Assembly (NCBI GenBank): GCA_951230915.1
Contig: OX579634.1
Coordinates: 54,201,570 to 54,265,569 of the forward strand
Direction of reading: 5' to 3'
Source of the DNA: Antitrichia curtipendula
Taxonomy: Eukaryota > Streptophyta > Bryopsida > Hypnales > Leucodontaceae
Length of the DNA: 64,000 nt
Below are positions 46,223 to 56,590 of the stretch, piece by piece; within the stretch, counting starts at the first letter, position 1; each line of letters starts with the position of its first letter. The notes beneath the pieces were generated by a model, which saw nothing but the letters and a program-made list of their open reading frames with translations, was not told the origin of the DNA and ran no database searches. A program made the position numbers and the translations under genes.

Positions 46223-46822
46223 GATATAAAGAATTTTTCTACTCATATGAAAACTTAAAGTAAGTTAGAAATGCTTTTGAAGAAATGTGAGGTAGTTGTT
46301 GAATTCAATTCTCTCATTTAATCAAAGTATTTTCTAAGCCACAAAACTACCTAATATTGCATTCTACACTTGGCACCCCTTTTGGGGGTGTCTGTCGTGG
46401 GGTACATGTGAAGCATAGTGACTTTGGCCTCCAATTCCACTTGCCAAATGAGCATTTGGTGCCCTTTTTTGGCGAGTCAGTTGTGGGGATGCTCTAAGTG
46501 TATTATGGATTGCAAAGAATTCTTTTATGTAAGATAAAAGTGCAATTTTTTCATTCTTGGAATTTTGTGTGAAAAAAGGGAGGTCAAACTATTGTGCTTA
46601 CTTTTTTCACTTTTTGTCTTACATTACATCTATGGAAGGACACTTAGTGCATGAAGTGATGTAACAAAGTTAAGCTTCTCCCATTGAATTGTTTTGGCAA
46701 GCAGAAATGGAGAGAACCAAATTGTGTGCCATCATTGAACAAAGCGTGCAATATCAAAATATTAACTTAAGTGATCCTTGTGAGAGAAACAGTCGTCAGC
46801 AACTAGTCTAATTTAAAGGTTC

Positions 46823-47051
46823 TTAACCCATAAACGCCGTGGAGGATGTTTTTTGGCTGATGAATGACAAAGAATCTCTCCATGCAAGACATAAGTGCAA
46901 TTATTCATCCTCCAAATTTTGTGTGAAAAGGGAGGATCTTGTACAATAGCTTGACTTCCAATGAGCATTTTTGCATTTTTTTAAGCCAACAATTCATACA
47001 CTACCAAAACAGATGATTTCCATGGGGACTGGCCCGTCGTTTAAGGGTTAA
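46823..47051. mobile_element. TTAA-flanked MITE, piggyBac-like, 229 bp
   Basis: It begins TTAACCCATAAACGCCG and ends CGTCGTTTAAGGGTTAA. The interior (TTTGTGTGAAAAGGGAGG, then CAATGAGCATTTTTGCA) is shared with the diverged copy at 1,386-1,612 and with partial copies at about 46,505-46,600 and 49,028-49,205. Confidence 0.65.
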
Positions 47052-48899
47052 TATCTTCAATGTTCCACAGTGAGAGTTCAATGTCAGTAACCGCTGAGTG
47101 CATAACTTACCTTAAAATCAATTTCAGACTTTCAGTCATGCCTCCATTTTTGTCCATTAATAAAATTGAAGTGTTGAGCACCAATTTTCAGTTGCATTTT
47201 GTATTTTGTCCTTCAGTGCCATCTGCTGCCCCATTTTTTTATTTTATGTATATCATCTTGTACTCCCAAGTTCCTTCAGTTGTTAATTTGCAGTGGATGG
47301 CAATACAAAGTTCGGCCCAATAAGTGATAAACAATTTGCACAAAATTCCATCATGGCAACGTCGGTGGGTGTTTTTTGCACTTGCTGAGTCTGGTACCCA
47401 GAATCGTTGTCCAACTGAAAAAATATTACTCTTTATTCCGTGGCAAGAGCCAGTGGGCACAGTTTTTTTTGTTTACATGGGCAAAATTGTGAAATTGGGC
47501 AAGGAAATTCAACTGTGCTTTAGAATCCAGCCCAAAAATGAACGGGACATTTCCCACATGTAGTTTATGTATGTTGTAATGCATGCCAAGTGCACTCTAC
47601 AAACTCAAATAATTTGTAGAGTTCGTTAGGTTTTCCCTGCCATGGTTGAGCCACAAACTACCCAAAACCCTCAATTATCTTTCTTACATTTGAAGATCAA
47701 GTGGCCTAACTTCTAAACAAAGAATAATTTTTTTTGAGATTTTCCACACTAACAGACAACATATAGTCTTGTGCAATAAAAATATGAAATTGAAACTCAT
47801 ATATATTGTACTAGGCCAAATGGAACTTTACAAATATGTTTGATTCTGTGGCTGTAGAGTTGGTTCTTAAAAGCTTGACATTGTGAAAACAATCAAAGTC
47901 TATGATGACGCAATCAAACATCAAAATCCTTCACATTGTATTTACCATTTTGTCACTATGTATGCGTTAAATTTTTCATTTTTATTTTTCAAAGATGAAG
48001 TCACAAGTCTTTTGTAAGTCATAAAATTTTAAATTTTATGGGTGATGAATTAATCATTGGAAATTACAATAATTTTTGGAAGAGATAGTAAAGAAAATTT
48101 ATATCTGATACAAATCAATTCAAAAAATCTGAAAAATTCTCTACAAGTATATATTGTGGTGAAGACTGGTAAAGTACAAGCAAAATTTCAATGTCATTCT
48201 ATAACATAAAATCAATAGACCATGGTAGAAGGCCCAAAGTTCAAATTGTAATAGGATATTCAATTCTAAACATTCTTGAAAAATTCAAATTAGAGGAAGC
48301 AAGATTTGATTAACTTTATTTCATAGTGGAGGGAAAATTCAAAAAAGATCATTTTTATGGGTGAAATTAAGCCCTATAGCCAAAAAATGACCAAAATGAC
48401 CAAAATGTACTAGAAAAGCATATTTTATAATCCATGTATTAAATATCTTTTCAATAGAACAATCACTAACTAAAAGGAAGCAACCCATTTCTGACCACTT
48501 GAGCAAATATACGTATTTGCAAGGTAGGTTTCAACAGAAGGGAAATTTCACCATGTACAAAATAGAGTTCATAAGGTTTCCACAATTCTTCAGACTTTTA
48601 TTTCTCAAAACATAATTACTATGAATTTTTTAGCTAAAGATTCTATTCCACCTATATTGGTCATATAGACCTTATTTCTAACCAAGAAGTGGTTGCAAAA
48701 TCCACCAAGGGTATAGAAAGTCATGTGGCCAATCATAATGCACCCCAACTGCGTTGGGAACTGTCATAAATAATGGTCGTTAATCACCTCTTACACAAAA
48801 TTACATTATCCCATACTGCCAAAATAGAGAGGTGTGTCTTCCATAATACTTAAATGAGGGAATTTCCACAACCATCCACTGCAAATACACTCAAGGAAG
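47052..48899. other. Intergenic DNA
   Basis: No gene supported. Frames at 47,060-47,323 and 47,324-47,563 are adjacent but have no family signature. Confidence 0.35.
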
Positions 48900-48937
48900 T
48901 CTCTTAAAATAAACTACTAGTAGTTTATTTTAAGAGA
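48900..48937. repeat. Perfect 38-bp palindrome
   Basis: TCTCTTAAAATAAACTAC on the left continues through TAG to its exact inverse without any loop, the centre being CTAG at 48,917-48,920. It could be the remnant of a head-to-head junction or a transposon footprint. Confidence 0.8.
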
Positions 48938-49027
48938 TGAAAAATTACAATTCTTCATCTTCTAATGTTCAATTGAAATCATTCATAAGTCACTTCTAAG
49001 CTTTTGCAACCTTATATGGATAAATGG

Positions 49028-49205
49028 GATTAATCCTAGAATGCCAAGCTAGTCACCATGGAAATCATCCTTTTGGGTACAATGTGAATCATTTGCTTAA
49101 AAAACCCGAAGAGCACTCATTGGAGGTCAAGCTATTGTGCAAGACTCCCTTTTTTTGCACAAAATTTCAAGGATGAACATTTGTACTTCTATCTTACATA
49201 AAATG
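49028..49205. mobile_element. Partial copy of the 229-bp TTAA family
   Basis: TTAATCCTAGAATGCC, then CCATGGAAATCATCC, match the inverse of the 46,823-47,051 element. The interior block GCACAAAATTTCAAGGATGAA (first 20 bases shared) also matches 1,386-1,612. The right end is not clear. Confidence 0.45.
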
Positions 49206-50073
49206 ATTTTTTGTCATCCATAAGACACTTTTAGGTTGCTACATTGTTACAAGGTTAACTAAAGTGGAAGATGAAGAAATCCTAGAAGCCTAAACATATC
49301 CTAGCATCAGATCTGCTACTCTAAAATTTGTCTTGAAAGAATTCATGAGATGGATGGACTCAAAAGTAGGAAGATATTGAAGAGAATCTGAAGATATTGG
49401 CTCTACACATTTAATTGCACATTTAAGCTAGGATGCTTTTCTTGATAAGGTAGGAGGTTCTAAAAGTGCACAGGGTCTAAAACCGCCCACCTCTTCAAAT
49501 GTACACTATTTGTACATGTTATTTTTCAATAGTCTTTAGCAATCTACATAAAGTGTACATTTGAGGGGGTGGACGGTTCTAGAGCCCTATGCCATTTCAA
49601 CTTCAAAATTTTGTAACTAATTCCACAAAGCTCCAAAAAATATGAAACAACTTGGGTTAGATGCCAATTCCACTTGTCTTTTAAGGAAAATTTACTGAAG
49701 AATATTTCAAGAAGCTTCACCTCCACAAAATTCAGTTTCAGCCCTTAGGTGGGCGATTTATGAACCTCCTACCTCACTAATAAGTAGAGAACGGCTCATC
49801 TGAATGGAATGCCAGGCATTCATTTGAACTAAATAACTTGCAGCAGCTGAGCCAAACGATTATCCAGCACAACAGATGGGCCGATGCTGCGGTGAGTGCC
49901 ACAACTGGCTGGCAAGGTACAAAGAAAGACGTCCCAAAATACGTAGTAGCTCTACGGAGTGAAACATCTACATGGAATCAAATGAGACAGTCTACTCTAC
50001 TCAGAAATACAGCTACTTTACAAAAAAGATATGCAGCAACCAACCAAATGACGAAGAACTGTGCACAACACCC
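49206..50073 (-). other. Intergenic DNA and 3' UTR of the E3 ligase gene
   Basis: The right part, about 49,800-50,073, is less A+T-rich and probably transcribed as the 3' UTR of the minus-strand gene. A segment GTGGACGGTTCTAGAGCCC near 49,568 is the inverse of CTAAAACCGCCCACCTC near 49,470 and forms a weak foldback. Nothing else is recognised. Confidence 0.4.
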
Positions 50074-53000
50074 TCAAACAGCATACACCTTGATCACCTG
50101 CTGAATGGGAGCGCGGCACACAGGGCAACCCCAATCCTTGCCCTTGATCTCCGCAAGGCAATCCATGCAACCTGCCAAATGGCCGCAGGGAATGCACACA
50201 GCTTCTGCTTTGGCATCCCAGCAAACCACACATTGGCCACCCCTCTCTTCAGTGGCAGCAGCATTGGGTGTCGGTGCAGAAGAAGAAGATGCCGGAGGAG
50301 GTACCTCGTCAATCACGATTGGTGATGTGTCAATTGGGGGGTAAAAGATTGGACCACCATCTTGGTCAAGTGGAATCGGTGGAGCTGATGGTGGAGCTGA
50401 TGGTGCCAAGGGAGTTGGTGGTGCCAAGGGAGCTGACGAAGAAGTGGTGGCCGTTTCAATAATCTGGTCGTATGTGGGCAACTGCGTTTTCTCAAATTCA
50501 GGCACATTAGGCTCACGTTCAGCCACGGGAGCTTTTCCTGGCACGCTACTTGGTCCAGCTTCAGCAGTAGACGAGCCCCATCCATTGAAATCTGAGCTGG
50601 ACGCTTTGTCATCATCTCCCCACCCTCCAAGATTCTCAGTGTCCACCTTCGGATAGCTCCCGTCTTCGGCAGCTGTGCTCACACCCGTTCTGAGAGCCTC
50701 GTCCCTCAGACCTTCGGAAGGATTCTTAAGCTTGCCAGCACTGGGACCGCTCAAAGCACTTGGTGTTGGGGGTGCCTGGGCTGCTGGGCGAACCAGCGCA
50801 GCCATTCCTTGCCGAGCAGTTGGCGATGGCATACCAGCAGGAGCCTGCAATCCAGGTTTGCTACATGAGAATGCCGCACATTTTGTGCAAGGAATAAATG
50901 CCTCACGAAGGTCAATTTATCCGTTTCTCCCTCGTGAACAGGGTATTCAATAAAATTAGAATGAGAACTTTTCAGGAACTTTCAGTGGAGTATTCAGGAA
51001 CTTTCAGGGAGCATCACAAAGAGAACCTTGTTCATGGTTCATGGGGAGATCTCCCTAAATTTCGAGTGGTCATTTCCCTCCTATGTATCATAGAGAGGCC
51101 TCCCTGCGATTAGAGGGAGACCTCCCGAAAATTATGGCGAAGGATAACTTTAATGTTATCGAGAAGCTCCTACTGTCTAAATTTACCACAGTGAAACCTC
51201 TCATAATGCAAATTCCCTACTTGCATAACTACTTGTATTTCTTTATTTGCATACTCCTTATGTGCATAAAGTCTACTGCACAAACTATCAATGGAGCTGA
51301 TTAGGTCAGACATCACTGATTTTCTTAATCAATCAAACACAATTACTGTACAACATGAGCATGTTTAAATAATTGGCCTTTGGCACTTGAGCTTCTCTAT
51401 ATGCATATAGCTAATAACTGCTTTTCACCATTCCCATGCAGTAAGGGAAGTTTGACTGTATTACTTTGTAACAGTACGTGCATGGTTTTGAGTAATAAAG
51501 GTGAACTTGATGATCAGTCATGCATCTGGTATCCTGAAATGGGATGAAGGCCGTACCTGCTCAACGCCTTTGCAAGCCCTGTAAAACCGCTCAATCTGTG
51601 CTTTATCCCCTGGTGCCTCTGCCAGAAACTTGTACTTCGTATCTGTACCATACTCAAATTTAAACAGGCTCTTCTTAATGAAAGATCGACACTTCGCAAC
51701 AAAATATTCTGCCCATGAAATGAGCACATTCAGAAGAAAGATACAGGCTGCGGAAGAGTTTGCGCTGGAGAACTTACTTGTTTTCTTGTCTGTCAAAACT
51801 AAAACTGGGTCAGGCACGTTGAACTTGGGCTCCTCCACCTCAGTTCTTACTAATGGAATGAGAGTCCGTGGTAAGGGGTGCTGAAACGAAGAACACCAGC
51901 CATTGGTCAGGTCCAAATATTTCTTGGCAACCAATAATTCAAATCTCTTCAAGACCAAACCCAAACCGGCAGCCTTTCAAACACTAAGAAGAGCTTCTGA
52001 AAGTAGTGGCCTTACCTTTGGAGACATGTAGATAACCAGTTCACATTTGACAGGTCTTCTAGAGTCAGATTCTCTAGGTACCACTACAGCCCATCTGTAA
52101 TACAGCAGTAGGAAAAGAAAACACATATCAATACATACAATGCGTCCCATCATCATCATCATCGTCATCATCATATGCTTGCATAAGCCCCGCAAGTGAG
52201 TCAAAGCAGAATGGGTTTACAACAGAAAGAACTTCAGCTTTATTGTACTTAAAACACCATGACACGTCCGTCTACTCCACATCTGAAACTTACAACAGCA
52301 GGAATCGTTGCTGACTTACATCTTCTTTGTGGCCCATGGACGTACAAATGTTTCAAGAAACCCAAATCCTGACAGCTCTCGCAGCATGCCACTAAATATA
52401 GCAATCCGATCCTGTGCAAATGATGGAGAATTTATCAAGCATGCCGATACCTTCAAACTGTTCACTCTCACCTCAGTGAATCGACTAAACGAAACAAACT
52501 TTGTCTCATCTCCACTGATGGCTCAATTTTAACTGAGGACCAGACTAAACCGCGACCTCGTTTTCATCGTTTTCAACCAAAACAGTGAAAACACCATAGA
52601 TTCAACACATGAGCAAATGATGCCATTGCAAGTATTTCGTAAATGTTCATTGCAACATCTACCAGAAACATAAAACATATTAAATGAATTTGTAGTACTT
52701 TCAACAAACAAAGATCCACTCAAACTAGCTAGTAGGAATCCCAATCTGCAGAGGTATCGTAGAGCCTAGCCGCACTAATGAACAAGGTTTAAGTCAAAAA
52801 CTGTTTAAAATGGTGTTACGATTGACAAGATATTACGCGTCTATTTGGGGGGATTTTCACTAGTGATTCCGCTTTTACAGCGGGCGCAAAATGAGCATGT
52901 GCAGGTCGAGAACATCCACATACGAAACAATCGCGGTTTGGTGTACAGGAATATACGCGTAGGGATACCTCAATCATGCGTACAACATTGAGATGACCAC

Positions 53001-54397
53001 GATTGCGTGCCAAGTCCAGCGGCGTCACAACATCGTCATTTACAGCAAGTGGATCCGCTGCAGCACATGAAACACTTGCTGTTAAGACTTGTAAAGGGTG
53101 TGTTGAACGATTTCTTATATAATCAGAATAAGTATCAATAGAGAAGTGTACAGAGATGACGAACCTCCACGGTTTAGCAATAAGAACACGGTTCTGTCTA
53201 GACCAAACTTCGCAGCCTGGTGGAGTGGCTGGCCTCCGTGAGACCCTGAATTCAAGCGCAAATTTCCTAACTCAGATCAGATTCAAAATATGCTCAGATT
53301 TCCTCACTGCGTTGTGTCATTTACCAAGAATAACTGCATCAGGAGGAGAATTAGTACTTACCTTTGTACATCTGAAATGAAAATTCTCAGTATGAAATAT
53401 TATCAACAAAAAGAAAATATTGAATAGCTTTTTCCTCTAAAGGCGTGTCACTCCTCTTTTGACCCCATTCTAAATGTATTCAACCAATGAAACTGTATCC
53501 AATTATTTGACTTTGAGCAAAAGGCAACCAATAGAATACTACAAATGTTCTGGCAATACTTGAGGTACAAAAAAACTTTCCCACCCTAAATTTCGGCTCA
53601 AAGTTCCAAGGTTGAGACCAAAACCCCATATTTGGGGAAGAAGATACCTCAACACAACATTACTCATTTGGTAACACAAATATTTGAATTACAGAACGTA
53701 CCAGGTTGGTAGGCGTTTACATTTGCTCCTATATTGAGAAGCGTTAGCACCATTTCAAACAATTCGCCCCTTGAGCATGCTAACATCAATGGAGTACAGC
53801 CTTCTTTGTCCACGAACTGCATGAAAGTATTAATTTCAGTAAATCACTTCACAAAAATGTCATACTCCAAACCAGATGAATTTCCAAACGCCAAAATGCA
53901 TCTCGACTACATTCTACAACCCTTGGTCTTCCTCTTGTTTGAACAAAGTCCAGAGCCAAAACTCATTTCCAGGCCTAATATGCAGAATGCAATTGCAACT
54001 CAACGTCATCAGCAAAGATCCCCTCATTAAAACAATAATGTTTAAACCCTGAAGGACCAAGGATTCTTGAATATAAATGACGATTGTAACCACGATGGGT
54101 CTAAATTTTATATCTCAAAAATCAATGAAAAACACGACAGTGATAAATAAATAAAATTGAACAGAAGAAAGTCCCCATCTAAACTACTAAAAAACATGAG
54201 ACCGCTTAGGGGTTGATATCCTGTCACAATTCTATAATACAAGTGCTAGCAAAATTCAATAAAGGGACTATGGGCAACAATTGTCAAATGATCACCTCTA
54301 AAGCTACTCCCTCGTGCTGTAGAGCCTTAACAGCATTAATGTTTCCATTTTGCACCGCTTGATACAGCTGCTCTTCCCTACTCGCTCCGTTCCCCAT
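50074..54397 (-). CDS. Ankyrin-repeat RING E3 ubiquitin ligase, XBAT34/XBAT35-type, 527 aa, nine exons
   Basis: Exons on the minus strand are 54397-54296, 53816-53702, 53245-53165, 53057-52969, 52411-52320, 52094-52016, 51880-51778, 51708-51557 and 50844-50074. All have GT-AG introns and compatible phases, summing to 1,584 bp. Residues 1 to about 130 form ankyrin repeats (DKEGCTPLMLACSRGELFEM; GGQPLHQAAKFGLD; TPLDLARNRGHLNVV). A family-specific middle follows (FSGMLRELSG; WAVVVPRE; CELVIYMSPK; PRTLIPL). Residues about 260-470 are Pro/Ala/Ser-rich and probably disordered. The C-terminal RING, residues 476-514, has Cys-x2-Cys, CGHLAGCMDC and CPVC, the spacing of XBAT34/35. The enzyme should transfer ubiquitin from an E2 to targets held by the ankyrins; Arabidopsis XBAT35 acts in ethylene and defence responses. 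MGNGAS at the start is a possible N-myristoylation signal. Exon 9 could use an acceptor 16 bases upstream, but only 50,844 keeps the frame. Confidence 0.9.
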
Positions 54398-56590
54398 CTC
54401 ACCCTCAGATTCTCAAAATTAATGAAAGATCTCTCTGATCAAACAACAATCAGATGGATTAGTCGATGCACCGCCTTCAAGGGATTTTCTTATTACAATC
54501 AAATTATCAACTGAACACCCTTGAATTCTGAAAGAGAAACATGCCTGGATCCCCGATAGAAACATTACTTGCCCAAACGGAATCGAATGACCACCTTCAA
54601 GCAAGAATCAAAGCCAAACAGAAAACCCCAGGATCTTGACCTAAGCCCATACCAGGACCCTAACAACCGGATTTGTCCCCATTCCAGGTCTCCCCAACCT
54701 TAACCAGGAACGGAGAGCACTTGAAAAATTCCACAACTCTCTCACCCTTGATTCAGCAATCCAGCGCCCTTTCCAAGATCACCCGAAAATCCCGTAATCA
54801 CCAACAATAACGAAGAATCTGCTCCTCTGCGCGATTCTGCCTCAAAATCGATATCCGTCGTATTGTAAACTGGATGATCGTGAGAAATTCGTATTCTGTG
54901 TGCACTCCAGAAATGCGAGACGAAATCTCCCCCAAATTGGCCCAAATTGACCAAAATTCAATCCGTGGGAGACTCCAGTCTTTCTGGTTCTTCGACACGC
55001 GTGATAACGAGACGCGTCAAAGGTCGGTTCAGATGGGCAGTCTGAAATAAATTGCTGAAGTCTGCCTCTGGAATTGCTTCCGCGTCACGAAATTCTGCAG
55101 CGAAAAATCCCTTCGCGAAGAATCAGAAACAGCCTTCAGCTCAGGGCCGGTGGGCGGAGGTATCTTCACCACTAGAACCTGTGCTCACTGCTCACTGCGG
55201 GACACGGGGACGCGTTCTTTACCCTGGGAACTTGTTCTATTCATGGGCACCTGTCTTCTCGGGAAACCCTTGCTCTGGGCGTCGGGCACCTGTCCCTGTG
55301 CCGGATTAAACTTAGGCTACATTGCTTTTCGTCAGGTCGAGACTTCGAGCTCCCTGTCGTTGCGGTGAGACAGTTTCATTGCGGTATACTCCCAGCCCAT
55401 CCTGTTCTTTGCGCTTCTGTTTTCTGCGATTCTTCTTGGGAGCTTTGAGATAATTTGTGCTCAATTTGGTGATGATCGGTCGCGGCTTTGTTTCTTAGTC
55501 GACCAGAGCTGAATGTCGCAAGTTGATCACTCGCTCGTCTTCAATTGACCCCCTCACTATCTTTCTTGTTTCTCATGCGCGAATTAGGACATGAATGGTG
55601 ATGATGACCTAATTCTGAGTATTGCTACTGTACTCGTGAGTTTTGGCGTTATTCGCAGGTAATGGATGTAATTTCAGAATATTCTATCTGTCTGTTGTGT
55701 TTGAGATTTCTCTTGTGTATGCCATTTGAAAGGAGTATTTTAAATTATTCGAGAGCTTGAGGCTTACGGTATTAGGCGATGCAAAATCAATCATGGCAGT
55801 GTTTGACCTGTTGATTTAGTTGCAGTGTTCTTGGATCCCCATCGCTGAAGTATTTATTCCTCTTGCAATGGGAGTGCTCGAATACTTAGAAATAAGCGTT
55901 ACTGAAATAGGAGGACTAAGAGACTTGTGCTGATAGAAATTGGTGGCTCTTTGAGTTGCAGAGGCGCTTCCTGTTTCTCTCGTGCAAATTAGGATGCAAG
56001 TGATGACGATGACCTAGTTTAGTGATGCAATTACTGTATCGTGAGGACCTGCTTAGTTCGCAGGTATTTGATGTAATTTTAAAATGTTCGATCTGTCTGC
56101 TATCTGCGACCATGTTTAAGATTTCGCTAGTGAACGTCATTTTGAAGATTATTTTAAATCAGTCGGAGACTTACTGTTGCAAGCGATGCAAAAAATTAAA
56201 TTCATGGGCAGTGTTGCGTTGTTGATTTAGCTGCGGCGTTCGTGGATTCCTCATTCCTGAAGCATTCCTCTCGCATTGCGAGCGCTCTGGTACTTAGAAC
56301 TAGAGGTTACTGGAATTGGAAGTAAAGAGACTTGTGTTGATAGAAATTGATGGTTCTTTGAGCTGCAGACTGTACAAACTCTCAAGAGCTCTTGTGTATT
56401 ATGCTTTAAATGATCTAACACCAGAAAATTCTTTTCATCTGCACCAGTCTTTACTAAAATGTGATCGGATGCCCTTTCAAACCAGATTTTCTCATACTAA
56501 ATAGCCTATTTATTTACATCTTTCAAAAATTGAATCATTTGATGTTCTCTGTCTACAGCTTTAACGTGACGCACCACATTTGTTGAGAGA
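54398..56590. promoter_or_regulatory. Divergent promoter region and 5' leaders of two genes
   Basis: The E3 ligase gene starts leftward at 54,397 and the Rab3GAP-like gene starts rightward at 56,591. Bases about 54,950-55,500 are C+G-rich and free of repeats, so the start sites of both genes probably lie here. The interval 55,500-56,570 would then be an untranslated leader or leader intron of the right-hand gene (a pyrimidine tract and CTACAG precede 56,561). No obvious TATA box is seen. Confidence 0.5.
55560..56369 (+). repeat. Diverged tandem duplication of about 405 bp
   Basis: Copy one, about 55,560-55,961, and copy two, about 55,962-56,369, share ordered blocks. These are GCAAATTAGGAxxxxAxxTGATGA, TTCGCAGGTA, TTGATGTAATTT, TATTTTAAATxA, TGTTGATTTAG, AGAGACTTGTGxTGATAGAAATTG and CTTTGAGxTGCAG (each in at most 20-base matches). 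The copies are clearly diverged, so the duplication is old. Each copy ends in a CAG that could act as a splice acceptor. Confidence 0.75.

Larger units (their letters stand above)
43630..46494. mobile_element. PIF/Harbinger-like element with TAA duplication, carrying nested insertions
   Basis: GAGCATCCCCA at 43,630 and TGGGGATGCTC ending at 46,494 are perfect inverses over 11 bases and both are flanked by TAA (43,627-43,629 and 46,495-46,497). Between them lie a 1.4-kb TTAA element, a 150-bp hairpin inside that, and a second hairpin element. Subtracting these leaves about 1 kb of host element with no coding frame. Alternatively the two ends could belong to separate MITEs. Confidence 0.5.

Noticed and set aside
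53340..53372. An extra mini-exon (ATGTACAAAG) between exons 2 and 3 of the E3 ligase gene
   Set aside because: It has AG and GT borders, but including it breaks the frame that joins exon 2 to the conserved GGQPLHQAA segment.
54041..54216. A TTAA-type element in the first intron of the E3 ligase gene (TTTAAACCCTGAAGGACC ... CGCTTAGGGGTTGA)
   Set aside because: The ends are only weakly inverse and the right TTAA is lost, so it cannot be told from chance.
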